From Tranzscheliella williamsii (lineage: Eukaryota; Basidiomycota; Ustilaginomycetes; Ustilaginales; Ustilaginaceae): a stretch of DNA of 64,000 nt. The notes under the pieces were generated by a model. It searched no databases, had not been told where the DNA came from, and saw nothing but the letters and a program-made list of their open reading frames with translations. Numbering within the stretch: the stretch's first letter is position 1; the number at the start of each line of letters is the position of its first letter. The stretch is from assembly GCA_023212725.1 (NCBI GenBank), contig JALBYF010000029.1:124001-188000 (forward strand), given 5' to 3'. Both the position numbers and the translations under genes were made by a program. This document shows, piece after piece, positions 50,701 through 60,162 of this stretch.

Positions 50701-51967
50701 GCAGCTCATCTACCATGCTGTCAACGCGATCGGCAGCGGAGAGCCTAGCAAAGCTATTGTCCCGCTCTGGGCCAGCCTCTGTCAGGCAAGATTCCGGAGA
50801 AGAACGCTGCTTCTCAAATGGGCTATCTCGGTCTGCTTCGGGAAAGGAAAAGGGTCTTGGACTGGGCGGGCCTTCGATGGAAGACGTTTCACGGCTATCG
50901 TGAGACAGATCTGGCTCTGACTCGGCGGACAGAGGATCGGCCGCCTCCTCGGAGCTCTCTGCTTCTGCCGCGTGATTCATCACCTTGAGTGGTTCATCGT
51001 CCTGGTGGTCCTGTAGCCAGAATGCGATGTCATTGCCGTCGGCCTCGTCGTCATTGCCGTCGGCCTCGTTGTCGGTGCCGTCGTCGTGATCGGCCAGGTC
51101 TTGATGGCTTTCCTGGTCGAAGCTGCTCTCTTTGTCAAACTCCTGAACATCGAGGATCTCGTCGAAGGTGACCGTTTTCCTTCGCTCGCGTCGTGATGGG
51201 CTGTTAAGCGTCGATTGGCCGGCCTCTCGAGAAGGAGAAGACTGCGGCGAGTGGTTCATGTGCCGCGGGCCGTGTAGTCGGTTCGAGGTGAGCACACTTT
51301 TGCCATGAGATGTTGGGCTGGTTGCCTGTGAAGGTGTGGACGGCGAAGCGGAGCAGGAAGACGCTTTTTGGGGCGATGAGGCGCCTCGCGATGGTAGCTC
51401 TGCCTGGGGCTGGCGAAAGACGGAATTGCTGACGTAGTTGGATTCGTGGAGACGGCCAAGGCTCTTCCTTGGCACCTTTCTCTGCGGAGAGGTTGGCACG
51501 GTAGCGTAGATGTTGAAGGGCGCCTTGTTCTCATCATCCTCTGCGTGGCCGTGGGTGTTATGAGTGGGTGAACGCGAGCTCGAGCTCGTTGGAGAGGAGG
51601 AGACGCCGATACCGAGACCAAAAGAGGGCGAGGAGATAGGCCGGCGCTTTGGCGAGGAGAGAGGCGAGCTGGAAACAGGGCTGCCGCCGTCAATCTGCTT
51701 AAAGATGCTGTTAGATACGAGACCATGGTTGCGGAGGACCTTAAAGTTCTGCGTCTGCTTTTTGGGGCTGTAGAGGGAGGGATGTTCCTCTTCCTGTGTA
51801 GACGGCGAGTCCTGGCTATAGCCCACGGGCGCGGCAGCATTCCTCTTTGCCGTCTTGAGCGGCGACCAGCCGCTGGAGCTTGCGCCCAGGATCGCAGCGG
51901 TGGTAGCCTGCGGTGTCTGTGGGTTCACGTCGCTTGGCGAGGCCGGCGCCAGCATTGCTTCGCTCAT
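47756..51967 (-). CDS. BUD4: Anillin-like septation protein Bud4
   Basis: A 1403-residue protein. The N-terminal half is Ser/Pro-rich and disordered, with two similar short motifs (GLVSNSIFKQ and NYVSNSVFRQ). A conserved block begins near residue 760 (KAMLDLSLQRAIDGGF). It includes WKKLRRPSDINDYMKEMRQ, characteristic of Bud4/Mid2, and GQEFELVQHKNLEFSLTLVV of the anillin-homology region at about 900-930. A PH domain lies at about 1100-1240 (YHVDRSFRITFADGERINFFAD, then RWVKVISDIL). Bud4 proteins organise septin rings at the bud neck or division site, and in filamentous and dimorphic fungi they support septum formation. The ATG at 51967 is the first in frame and no intron is needed. Confidence 0.9.
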   Translation of the reverse strand: MSEAMLAPASPSDVNPQTPQATTAAILGASSSGWSPLKTAKRNAAAPVGYSQDSPSTQEEEHPSLYSPKKQTQNFKVLRNHGLVSNSIFKQIDGGSPVSSSPLSSPKRRPISSPSFGLGIGVSSSPTSSSSRSPTHNTHGHAEDDENKAPFNIYATVPTSPQRKVPRKSLGRLHESNYVSNSVFRQPQAELPSRGASSPQKASSCSASPSTPSQATSPTSHGKSVLTSNRLHGPRHMNHSPQSSPSREAGQSTLNSPSRRERRKTVTFDEILDVQEFDKESSFDQESHQDLADHDDGTDNEADGNDDEADGNDIAFWLQDHQDDEPLKVMNHAAEAESSEEAADPLSAESEPDLSHDSRETSSIEGPPSPRPFSFPEADRDSPFEKQRSSPESCLTEAGPERDNSFARLSAADRVDSMVDELLREEILNSPTLRHSQRDLPSPGLSGRQQPPSLEQELPSLPAWSPISLDVDVGSSLASGLTNGQTQWEPPSHSTLAQSIAPPTSRNGSVRGRPHISRDAILQRVAKEKMNQEQTQTTVANLTDDQGQKREGPMRLPRGSEPGRALEPLAAPPSSPRKQPLSARPSAPTKAASYQFATETRPLPAPSPVEEPHTLESPLELLGTELKETAELAMRGAVQETPHLSGPLVAEPKGSTVQREAINDDLFAPKEPPVALRRLTPAEQADQIIARRRSKNGRPTRKRSMSTSDASPVFTAAEPCSPVEPAESIEEAGEHPDMDDEQRELPTRQSISADLAKSKAMLDLSLQRAIDGGFQNNMEKELTKIYQKGDSNYNVNDRGAFQGIDDKVSHSTSAGDVDNGKAWKKLRRPSDINDYMKEMRQLRETENPRKASGKVFMMVDSFTPSDLPVPSRPTLFHCILDNGLHMVKTATVPLHSGPGAVSKIGQEFELVQHKNLEFSLTLVVQRDAHLMEPQRSVSPSRKEHGSPTLKGLSRFFSSPKKQAARREQQERVAAQEMAAQASRAEPMIAYMNREGAFGRTGVVFDRVASQCYARCLTLELPVHGVQDPVQSLSGPSSIASRAHAAAMPSDFRKNLGKVRGTLRLKLFYLPPLPSIPRNRLPENLGECIRGMQNAAWHRAEPWQSGTLTQSGGDCTSWRRRPVKAQGQFLICYNAVTNKPTVKIDLSKAVCVEDLGNRANPGSMFFPTAASQAMTKSRTMASHATSATLAEEEDADANYHVDRSFRITFADGERINFFADTEQETSRWVKVISDILGSEVPPNPLWAQAVMEGPGAAVSSASAVTPESVPVRRKPSEQMVLSRKAVPTVVEEAVVTPQKGLERFDPRRASGGAGSAAEGTPARAPHTGSLGSATATPSRLPVRSMAAASPAPGSVPRRPPSLGQKPPSAIRTPVHDPSGRAAFDRLKRAGHLRAQTDPAPTPRS
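51027..51085 (-). repeat. 21-bp coding repeat in BUD4 (acidic EADGND units)
   Basis: Two near-identical 21-bp units plus a partial third encode the repeated acidic segment NEADGNDDEADGND in the N-terminal disordered part of Bud4. Confidence 0.8.
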
Positions 51968-52646
51968 GACCGTAATGCGGACCTACGCTCGTACGTTAAC
52001 GGGCGAGGATGAGCAGCGTTCTCCGCCTTTGTGAATGCAATGGCACAAGTTCGCAGTGGTGGCACGCTGCGGGTCGCTGCGGCTCGGTTTAGAAGTGCGA
52101 TGGAGCAGAGTCAGAAGGGTGACAGACGAGGTGAATGCAGTCACGACTAGGTACCAAGCGCGGCAGGGGTAGATGGGAGTAGCGTATCAGTATCGCGGGC
52201 GCGGTAGCGATCAGGTGATACGGCGGTGGGGTTGTGCGAGTGGTGGTGGCGCGTATGGAGGTAGGATGAAGACGGAGATGAAGTTGCGGAGAGAAGGAGT
52301 AGGGCTCGAGCTGGACAGAGATGTTCTCTTCGGCGGGCGGACGCCAAGGATTGCGATCTTACGACTGTTTTGGAAATGCGCAGCCAGACGGTCTCGAGCG
52401 CAGCAGACATGGGCGCCGACAATAGCATTATCAATGCTGCACTCTGAGGCAAACCAACCAACCCAACTTGCATTCAACCGTGAATGCATCGGCCACCGCT
52501 CTCCCCGCTGTAGCCATAACGGCACAAATAGAATCATCTGTATGAACTTATGCGCGGGTGTGCATTAGAAAGTATTGGATGTTCAACATCTACCGCACCG
52601 CTTATGCTAACGCGCAGTCTATTGCAGACAGACAAAGTAGTCACAC

Positions 52647-52688
52647 TGTGACCGTGACGGCCACTCGCAGCCAAGCGTCACCGTCACA
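52647..52688. repeat. Imperfect inverted repeat (GTGAC words)
   Basis: Arms of 13 bp at 52647-52659 and 52676-52688, one mismatch, are separated by 16 bp. It lies about 680 bp upstream of the BUD4 ATG. Confidence 0.6.
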
Positions 52689-52758
52689 CTCACATTCAGC
52701 CTCCAGCGTAGGTCCAAGCTGAGTTCAGTGTCGGTTGCCGATGCAGGCGCTTGGCGAG

Positions 52759-53001
52759 CTAGAAAGGAGGCAGACCTTCTGGCGCCGCACCGCTCGCGTT
52801 CAAGACGGCAGCGCTCAACCGTGCCGCCGTGGCGCGGCTGTACAGTTGGCCGCTAGCAAGCGGGAGCTGAGAGGGTGAGATTGTGAGCAAGTCTAGCGGC
52901 CGAACCAGGCCGTGGTTTGGGCTGGCTTTGCGGTGTTGCAAGGCGCGCATTCGCGTATTGGTCTCGCGGTGCACGCTCAGCGCGTCCAGCCCCTTCGGCA
53001 T
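52759..53001 (-). CDS. Tentative small gene, 80 codons
   Basis: The frame begins MPKGLDALSVHRETN and ends GAAPEGLPPF. The first third uses G or C in most third positions, like real genes here. Just upstream (53035-53057) the minus strand reads like the end of an intron: a GCTAAC branch-type word followed by TTAG. No family is recognised and no matching first exon is identified, so this may be chance or part of the 3' UTR of the Sld3-like gene. Confidence 0.2.
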   Translation of the reverse strand: MPKGLDALSVHRETNTRMRALQHRKASPNHGLVRPLDLLTISPSQLPLASGQLYSRATAARLSAAVLNASGAAPEGLPPF

Positions 53002-53093
53002 CACGTGCAGCTCTCGTCCCGTCCCTCAATCTAACAGACACAGGTTAGCAGCTTCGAGGGTTCAGTGGAGGAAGCAGCGACGGCTAAGGTACG

Positions 53094-55206
53094 CTAGGGT
53101 CCAACAGACTCGCTATCAGAGCCTATGGCTATGGGCGAGGGCGAGCGGCTGGACTGCTGGCTGCCGATGCTGCCGAACGGGGAGGCGAGCGGCTCGAAGC
53201 TGGCCGTTTCCGGCGGGGCGGATGTGGTGGGGCCGTGGGGGCCGAGGCCGGGGAGGACCAGCGGTGCGGGGTCGCGGCCGGACGCAGCGCGGCTGGGGAG
53301 GAGCACGCTGCGGCTCTTCTGCGGGGTGGAGAGGACCAGCAGGCGGCCTGACTGGCTGTGGCCTGCTCGGCCGGACCCATCGGCGGCGTGTGCGAAGGAC
53401 GGGGCTGCGGCGGAGGGGGCTGGTGGGAGGGAGGCGGGGGTGCGCGATGGTGTCAGCCGGGGGAGGTGGGTGGACAGGCTGCGCGTGGCCGCGCTCAGGC
53501 CGCGGGAGCTGGGCCGCAGCGGGCCTAGCCGCGAGACAGCCGGCTGGGCGCGCTCGGCGACCAGCGCCGCCGAGCTCGCACTGACGCTGCGCGCAAGCTT
53601 GCGCTTCATGTCCACCTCCCGGCTGCGCGCCAGCAAGCTCGACGTGCCCACCGCCTCCACCCGCTTCCGCTTCCGCCCCGCCTCCTCCTGCTCCAGCACA
53701 TCCGACAGCCCAGACAACCCCACCGCCGCCGTCGCCGAACCCGCCTTGCCGCTGCTCCTTCGATCCTGGCCGCCCGCCAGAAACTCGAAGCCCTCGCTTC
53801 TACGTGATCGCAAGAACGGCTCCGTCGCGCCGCGGTTCTTTGTAGTTCGGGCAGGACGCGCGGGCGTGCCGGACGCCAGCGTGACAAAGCATTTCGAGCG
53901 GAAGAGCGAGCATTGCCTCGGGAGACTCGTTCCAAACCGCGGCTCGACGATGCACGAGCAGAGCCACTGTGCATCGTCCATCTGGTCATCTTGCGCCAGC
54001 TTCCGCACAGCCGATCCGAACAAGCTAGGCTCCGAAGCGGTGTGGGATGCTTTTCCGTCCGGGTCGGTGTCTACCTCGCCGAGCAGGTCCGCCAAATCCA
54101 GGCCCATGCCAGTGGTGGCCTGTTTGAGGCAGAGGAGATCGGTCAGCGCTTCGAGCCGCTTGCTGAGATGCTCCACGTCCAAGACGTCGCGCCCCTCCAC
54201 CTCGAGCGCGTCTGGCTCAGCTGCCTCCTCGTCCTGCTCGTCCGGCCCGGTCAGGTGGCGATCTCTCGGCCGACGGCTCCATGCAAAATCGTCCATATCG
54301 CCGCCGTTGAGCCCGGATGCATGCCAGCGTCGCGGCTTCTCCAGCTTTCTCCGCCGTTTGCGCGACAAAGTGGCGCCCTGTTCGCAGTCCTGCCTACCGT
54401 CGGCAATCTGACTGGCGTCCTGACTGGCAGCGTGTGCTTCAGGCCGTACAGGCATGTGCGGCTCGCTCCTTAGCTTGAGTGACCTGGCCCGTTCCAGCGC
54501 TGTTGGCTCTTGAGAGGCGACCCTCAGCAGATACAGGGTGATGAGGATCTGTAGTTGCAATCTGCACATACGCCCGGCAACGTCCGCATCAGAAACTGCA
54601 AACCAGGCACGGCGTCGACAATCCGAATTGGGTGGATACTCACTCCCTGCTTTCCATCGCCTGCGACCACTGCAAAGCCATGGAGTCGGTCGGCTGATGC
54701 TGTGGCGACGGGACGAGACGAGATGCCGGGCCGTGGTGAGCGATTTGGCGGAGGAGTTTCGTCTCGTAGGCCGACAGGCCCGCCTCGGAAGGATGCTGGT
54801 CCGACGCGCCGGGCTTCGCTGCCGCGCTGCGGAGGGCTCCAAGCGCGGCATTTGTATGGCGGCTCTCGATCATGGATCTGCGGCGGACGAGGCGGCAAAG
54901 GCCGAGGATGATGCTGGGGAGCTGGTCGTCGCCGGCGGACTGCAGATGGTCCGCAAACGCGACAAAGCTGTCCAGCGGCGTGTGGAACTCGCCCAGCCAC
55001 AGCGCTTCGCCGTATCGCCTTTCAAGGCTCGCCTCGATCCCAGTAACGTCGTCCAACGTCGCAGGGGCAGGTCCAGCCGTGGCTGCTGGAGACGAGAACC
55101 ACGTCGATGCATTCGGCTGCACCAGACGATACGCAAAGTGGCACGCCATAGCAGCGTCCAGCCGCGAGGGGCCGGCCTCAGCGGGCAGACACGAGACCTC
55201 GGTCAT
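53094..55206 (-). CDS. Probable replication-initiation factor of the Sld3/Treslin family, two exons
   Basis: Exon 1 is 54644-55206 from the ATG (MTEVSCLPAEAG). The intron is 54562-54643 (82 bp, donor GTGAGT, acceptor GTGCAG). Exon 2 is 53094-54561, giving 676 residues. The splice creates MESRELQLQILITLYLL at about residues 185-200. A charged residue followed by QLQI-L-L is the start of the Sld3-Treslin domain that binds Cdc45. Further on, KRRRKLEKPRRW, LEALTDLLCL and SLPRQCSLFRSKCF fit the rest of that domain. The C-terminal ~270 residues are Ser/Pro/Arg-rich with many SP sites, as expected for CDK-regulated Sld3. Sld3 loads Cdc45 onto the MCM helicase at origins. The family is poorly conserved, so this is a motif-level call. 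Confidence 0.6.
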
Positions 55207-55577
55207 GGCGCTGACTACCGTCAAGCGGCAAAAGACACCAAAGACATAGGAGCAAGCGATGTGGTGGTGCTGAGTTGTCTGACGATATCTTGTCAGATCG
55301 CAACGTCATATGAATGTGAATGTGATTGTTATTGGTGTTCAGTTCCGCCGCGTATGACGCGTCACTTGAATGGCGTCGACGACAAGAATGAGCTCGAAAG
55401 CGGATAGAAGAAAGCATACTCTGCCTTCAACACTCACAGCACACCGCCTCATCCACGGCCATTCAGGCAGGCACGCTATGCACAGGCTGATACAGACGGC
55501 AGGTGTGAATCTATGCTATCGAAAGGCCATCCTTCTGCGCGCAAGTCGTGGATTTACAGTGAGAGTGCGCGCGGCGG
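55207..55577. other. Intergenic: Sld3-like gene promoter, 3' flank of glucosidase II
   Basis: About 370 bp between two minus-strand genes. No gene or repeat is recognised. Confidence 0.5.
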
Positions 55578-58500
55578 TTACTCGAACTCGATGCTCCAGT
55601 CTGCGATGATGGGAACCGCAGGGTCTTTGACGACGAGCTCGCTGGCGGTGCTGGAGCCCAGCTTGAAGCCGGCCGACTTGGCGGATGCGCTGACGCCGGC
55701 TTTCCAGTGCCATTCGACGCGGTCTGCGCCGCTGTGTCCGTTGAGCCGCTCGCCGTTGATGCGCACCGCCTTGGGTTCCTTGTCGAGGCCTAGGACGACA
55801 AGCTTCTCCACGCGCACCTGCTGAATGGACTGTGCGAAGCGGTTGGCGCGCTGGTACGGCTGGAGCTGCTTCTCATCAGCTACGACGAGTTCGGCGTCCG
55901 CAAGCTTCAAGGCGGCCTCGTCGACGCTGCGCAACGTGTGCTTGGAACCGCCGTGCGAGAGCCACTGGAACCGTCGCCAGGCAAACTCGCCGCTCTCGTA
56001 GTCGTATGTCTGGCCGTCGTCGAGGTACAGCGTGCCTTCGGCCCGGATCTGTCCCGCCTCGCCATCGCTTTGTTTACCATGCTTATCCAGCGCGATGACC
56101 AGCGTAAACGGGTCCAGACGACCGAGCTCGGCCGCCCGCCTGGCGCGGGCTCGGATCGGCAGGATGGAGCCACCGCGCTGGAGGAGCGGCATCTGTTCGG
56201 TCAGAGGCGCAGGCACGGTCACCGTTTGTCCATTCGTAGCGCCTTGGTAGACTTCGTGCGTGAAATAGTTGTAGTAAGGCCGGTCTTCAGCGAGGTAGAC
56301 CTGCACGCTGTCGACGTCCTTGTCCACAGCAGGACGGACAAGAAGCCCAGAGTCGCCAATGTAGTACTGACTGTCAATGCCGAAGCCAGCAGCGTCGTCC
56401 GGAAACATGAGGTATTGTGGCCGCAGCACCGGCAGTCCGCTCACAGCGTTGTCCTTGAAGGCCGTGTACCACATCGGAAGCATCTGGTAGCGCAACTTGA
56501 TGAGCTCCCGTACTGCGCTGCGCAAAGGCTCTTCGAGAAGGTACGGCTCCCGCCTCTTGGTGTCGATGTGGGCATGTGCCCTAAAGAAGGGCTCGAAGAT
56601 ACCGGCCTGGTACCACCGCACTAGCATGTCTGGCGCCGGGTTGCCGAAGAAGCCGCCGATGTCAGCTCCGCAGAAGCTCATGCCTCCGATGTTGTTGGCG
56701 AGAATCATCGGCACGCTGACCGCCAGATGCTCCCATGTGCCCAGGTTGTCTCCGGTCCAGATCGCACCGTACTTCTGGCTTCCCACCCACCATGCTCGCG
56801 AAAGCACAAACGGACGGCGGGGCTTGCCACCGCCGAGCGAGGCCGGGACGTTCAGCTCGCGGTCTCTCAGCCCGCGTGCTGTCTGGTTGTGGAACAGAAT
56901 TCCGTTGATATTGTGCAGGTCTCTGTGCTCCCAGCCACCAGCATGAATGACATCCTTGGGTGATGTCACTTCGGGTCCATTGAAAATGGCAGGTTCGTTC
57001 ATGTCGTTCCAGACGAAGACGTTGCGGGCATTCGCCCTCAACTTCCCAGTAAGCTTGGAGCCGGCCAGCGAGAACTGATCCGCCCACCACTTCCAGCTAG
57101 CGGGCTCAAACATGTCGAGCCAGCTAGCGCTTCCACTCCAGCACCACCCTTCATACTCCTTCTTGCCGTCGATATCCTTGACGAGCACTTTTTTGTCCTG
57201 TGCCTCGGCATAAAGATAGTAATCGCGTGTGCGCTTCAGGTGCGGGTCGATGATAATGACAAGCTTCCTTCCTTTGTCATCCAGCGCTTTCACCATGCCT
57301 TCGGGATCCTTGAAGGCCTTTTCATCCCATACGCCGTACATGTGATCCTTGCTGTACTCGATGTCAAGCCACATGACGTCCATCGGGATGTCCTCGTCAT
57401 CGAACTTTTGGCTCACGTCCTTGACGTCGGTATCGGTTAGGTAGTTCCAGCGGCATTGGTGATATCCAATGGCAAAGTATTGAGGTAGCACGGTTCGCCC
57501 CACCAGTTTGGAGAAGTGGGCCATATTGGTGCGAGCATCCGAGGAGGTGAAGATAAAGAGGTCCAGAATACCAGACTCGGAGAAGAAGTGTGAGTAAGAG
57601 GTAGTAGCGTCCTTGTTGTGGCTAGATTGTGATTTGTGCAGATCAATCCATGTTTCGGCTCCATTGAGCCAGAAAACGGAGACGGCTCGGTTTTTGTCCT
57701 GAGCGTGAAGAACAGGGACGCTTCCGTAGAGGCCCATGGGAGAGTCGGCATCATATTCGAAGACGTCCGTGTTCATCAGTCTGTATGGGTCATCGAAGCG
57801 GCCAGGCTCGTCCAGGTCGCCAGGCCGACCGACCGGAGCTCGGGTGGAGCGGAGCGACAGCGGAGAGGCGTGCTCCGGAAGGCCGAAGAGATGGGAGTAG
57901 CCGGGAAAGGTCATGTCGAGACCCAACGCCTCTGGACCCTTAGGTTTGCTGTCGCGACGGGACGACCAGGTCTCCTCCCACTCCCCGTTGTCCTCCTGTT
58001 CGAAGCCAGCCCACTGATTGACGACAGACTCTCCATACACTGAGGCTTGAGGAGCGCTGAGAATGGCTCGCTTGTTGCGCTGGAAGACAAGCTGCTGTGG
58101 CTCCTGCTCTTCTTCCTTGATGGTGGGGAACTGTTCCGGCTTCTTCCGGTAATGTTCGAGGTGCATCAGACCGCGGTCGTTCAAGATGACCTGCACTTCG
58201 CCATCACGAAGCACCTCGATCTTGAGCGGGGAGTAGGACAGTCTGAGCGAACGCGATTTGCCTGGACCGAATGCTACCTCGAAGCCTTGATCGGTAGCGG
58301 CGATCGCAGTGTCGTCCGGAGATGTGGCGAGCAGCGGCATCTGATCGATTGCCCAAACAGAGGCTTCGTCATAACGCTTCCAGCCTCCATACCGCTGCCC
58401 AACCTGGTCTGCGCGAATGCGAACAGTGCCATCCTTGAAGAAGTTCAAGTAGATCTCAAAGCTGACGTCAGGATGGAGGGCGGATTGGAGCGGAAGCGTG

Positions 58501-58757
58501 AGCTGTGCCTTCCCCGTGTCGAGCACAGGAGTATAAGGTGGGACAAAGTAAGGAGACACGAAGCTTTGCCCAAGGTCGTTTTCCGATTGTTCGACATAGG
58601 AGGACTGCCTGCGAAGCCTGCGGCAGAATGAGGAGTCCTTGCACTTTTTGAAGTCATTTGGCCTGACGGCAACAGCGTACTGCGACAGGGCCGCGAACAC
58701 CACAAGGAAACAGATGCCAACGACGCTGCAGCGCAGCATGCTGACTCGGGGCGTCAT
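55578..58757 (-). CDS. ROT2: Glucosidase II alpha subunit (GH31)
   Basis: A 1059-residue protein. I chose the ATG at 58757 (MTPRVSM), which gives a signal peptide with the core VVGICFLVVFAALSQ; a second ATG lies six codons later. The mature start RPNDFKKCKDSSFCRR is diagnostic for ER glucosidase II alpha. The GH31 catalytic part contains WLDIEYSKDHMYGVWD, the nucleophile Asp585 in WNDMNEPAIF, HADVGGFFGNP-type GADIGGFFGNPAPDMLVRWYQ and the FFRAHAHIDTKRREP acid/base segment. The enzyme removes the two inner glucoses from N-glycans in the ER lumen and so controls the calnexin cycle; a beta subunit encoded elsewhere normally retains it. It is divergent from DPH5 with 409 bp between the ATGs. Confidence 0.94.
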   Translation of the reverse strand: MTPRVSMLRCSVVGICFLVVFAALSQYAVAVRPNDFKKCKDSSFCRRLRRQSSYVEQSENDLGQSFVSPYFVPPYTPVLDTGKAQLTLPLQSALHPDVSFEIYLNFFKDGTVRIRADQVGQRYGGWKRYDEASVWAIDQMPLLATSPDDTAIAATDQGFEVAFGPGKSRSLRLSYSPLKIEVLRDGEVQVILNDRGLMHLEHYRKKPEQFPTIKEEEQEPQQLVFQRNKRAILSAPQASVYGESVVNQWAGFEQEDNGEWEETWSSRRDSKPKGPEALGLDMTFPGYSHLFGLPEHASPLSLRSTRAPVGRPGDLDEPGRFDDPYRLMNTDVFEYDADSPMGLYGSVPVLHAQDKNRAVSVFWLNGAETWIDLHKSQSSHNKDATTSYSHFFSESGILDLFIFTSSDARTNMAHFSKLVGRTVLPQYFAIGYHQCRWNYLTDTDVKDVSQKFDDEDIPMDVMWLDIEYSKDHMYGVWDEKAFKDPEGMVKALDDKGRKLVIIIDPHLKRTRDYYLYAEAQDKKVLVKDIDGKKEYEGWCWSGSASWLDMFEPASWKWWADQFSLAGSKLTGKLRANARNVFVWNDMNEPAIFNGPEVTSPKDVIHAGGWEHRDLHNINGILFHNQTARGLRDRELNVPASLGGGKPRRPFVLSRAWWVGSQKYGAIWTGDNLGTWEHLAVSVPMILANNIGGMSFCGADIGGFFGNPAPDMLVRWYQAGIFEPFFRAHAHIDTKRREPYLLEEPLRSAVRELIKLRYQMLPMWYTAFKDNAVSGLPVLRPQYLMFPDDAAGFGIDSQYYIGDSGLLVRPAVDKDVDSVQVYLAEDRPYYNYFTHEVYQGATNGQTVTVPAPLTEQMPLLQRGGSILPIRARARRAAELGRLDPFTLVIALDKHGKQSDGEAGQIRAEGTLYLDDGQTYDYESGEFAWRRFQWLSHGGSKHTLRSVDEAALKLADAELVVADEKQLQPYQRANRFAQSIQQVRVEKLVVLGLDKEPKAVRINGERLNGHSGADRVEWHWKAGVSASAKSAGFKLGSSTASELVVKDPAVPIIADWSIEFE

Positions 58758-59166
58758 TGTCAGTACCACCTCGCCTGCTTCTACCGCTGACGGAAACGAT
58801 GCGGCGATGCTATGATCCAGTGATAGCAAGGAAGCTTCGACAGCTGTTGCTTCAAGATGCTGCGCTACAAGCCTCCCCTTCTAGCGGGTCCGTGCTGGGA
58901 ACTTCTCGCACGAATCGGTCATGCCTACCCCAAATACGACTTTTGCCGGGTCTCGGCAGTGCAATAATTAAAGACGGAGAAATTAATGGAGACAAAAAAG
59001 ATGGAAGAATGCACAGCAGAAAAGACTCACACTCCAAAACCATGCTATGATACTCCACCAGGTCTGTTTCTTCTCACCCAGTTACTCTGCTACGAGGCTC
59101 CCGTGCAATAGGAGCAAGTCATAAAGGCTGTAACAGTGCAGTGACCTACAAAGTGCTCCGTGCATC
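58758..59166. other. Divergent promoter region of glucosidase II and DPH5
   Basis: A 409-bp bidirectional upstream region. An AT-rich patch at 58962-58990 is the best candidate core-promoter sequence for either gene. No gene is present. Confidence 0.55.
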
Positions 59167-60162
59167 ATGGTTCTGTTCGTTGTAGGGCTCGGCTTGGCCG
59201 ATGAGAACGATATCACGCTCAAGGGGTTCCAGGCGGTAAAGTCGTCCGAGAGGATCTATCTGGAGAGCTATACGAGCATCCTGATGGTCCCAGGCTTCAA
59301 AGAACGCTTGGAGGAGCTCTACCAGAAGCCTGTCATCCTTGCTCATAGGGAAACGGTCGAGCTTGAAGCTGAATCGATCCTTGAGGGCGCCGCAACTTCG
59401 AATGTTGCCTTTCTCGTGGTCGGCGATCCGCTCTCGGCGACGACGCACACCGACCTGATCTTGCGGGCGAAACAGTCGCAGCCGCCGATCCCCGTGCAGA
59501 TCATCCACAATGCCAGCATCATGACCGCGATCGGGTCCAGCGGCCTGGCAGGCTACAACTTCGGACAGACGGTCAGCGTGCCCTTCTGGACCGAGGACTG
59601 GAAGCCGGATAGCTGGCTGGAGCGCATCGGCGAGAACCTCAAGATCGGATGCCATACCTTGGCGCTGAGCGACATCAAGGTCCGCGAGCAAAGTCCCGAA
59701 GATATGAGCAGAGGCATTGTGCGCTACCAGCCGCCGAGATACATGCTGATCCCTCAGCTCATCACCCAGATCATCGAGGCGGCCCGTTCGCGCAAGGTCG
59801 ACTACCTCGACGCCGACACGACCTTGGCCATCGCTCTGTGCAGGATGGGGTCGGCGCACGAGCTGATCGTCTCCGGCACCCTGCAGGAGCTGCTAGATCT
59901 AGCCAAGCCGACAGACGACCAGGCCAGAGCCGAAGAAGCCGACGACGATGCTGACGAGCTGGCGAGCGAAGCGGATCTCGAAAAGAAACGCGCTGCGCGC
60001 GCAGAGGCCCGCGCCAAAACCGCCTTCGGTGAACCGCTCCACAGTCTGGTCATCGTGGGCAAGCGGCTACACCCCCTGGAAAGAGACTACGCGGCAGTCT
60101 ACGCATGTAAGGACAGCCGCTTCCACAGTGTCGCCGAGGAGATCTATGGATGCAGGGAATAG
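59167..60162 (+). CDS. DPH5: Diphthine methyl ester synthase DPH5
   Basis: A 331-residue SAM-dependent methyltransferase. LFVVGLGLADENDITLKG, AFLVVGDPLSATTHTDL, VQIIHNASIMTAIG and the GEPLHSLVIVGKRLHPLE terminus match DPH5 closely. In the cytosol it methylates the diphthine intermediate on the conserved histidine of elongation factor 2. An acidic/Ala-rich segment of about 40 residues (245-285) is inserted before the last strand, making it about 40-45 residues longer than typical members. It is divergent from glucosidase II and convergent with the SUN-domain gene. Confidence 0.95.
   Translation: MVLFVVGLGLADENDITLKGFQAVKSSERIYLESYTSILMVPGFKERLEELYQKPVILAHRETVELEAESILEGAATSNVAFLVVGDPLSATTHTDLILRAKQSQPPIPVQIIHNASIMTAIGSSGLAGYNFGQTVSVPFWTEDWKPDSWLERIGENLKIGCHTLALSDIKVREQSPEDMSRGIVRYQPPRYMLIPQLITQIIEAARSRKVDYLDADTTLAIALCRMGSAHELIVSGTLQELLDLAKPTDDQARAEEADDDADELASEADLEKKRAARAEARAKTAFGEPLHSLVIVGKRLHPLERDYAAVYACKDSRFHSVAEEIYGCRE

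Larger units (their letters stand above)
51968..53093. other. Intergenic: BUD4 upstream region, 3' flank of the Sld3-like gene
   Basis: A 1.1-kb stretch. It holds an imperfect inverted repeat of GTGAC words at 52647-52688. An 80-codon minus-strand frame at 52759-53001, preceded by a splice-acceptor-like site, is listed separately as tentative. Confidence 0.5.

Noticed and set aside
55207..55224. Six-codon upstream extension of the Sld3-like protein
   Set aside because: Starts at TTG; the ATG at 55206 is used instead.
58758..58829. Upstream extension of glucosidase II alpha
   Set aside because: Begins at TTG. The ATG at 58757 gives a proper signal peptide directly.
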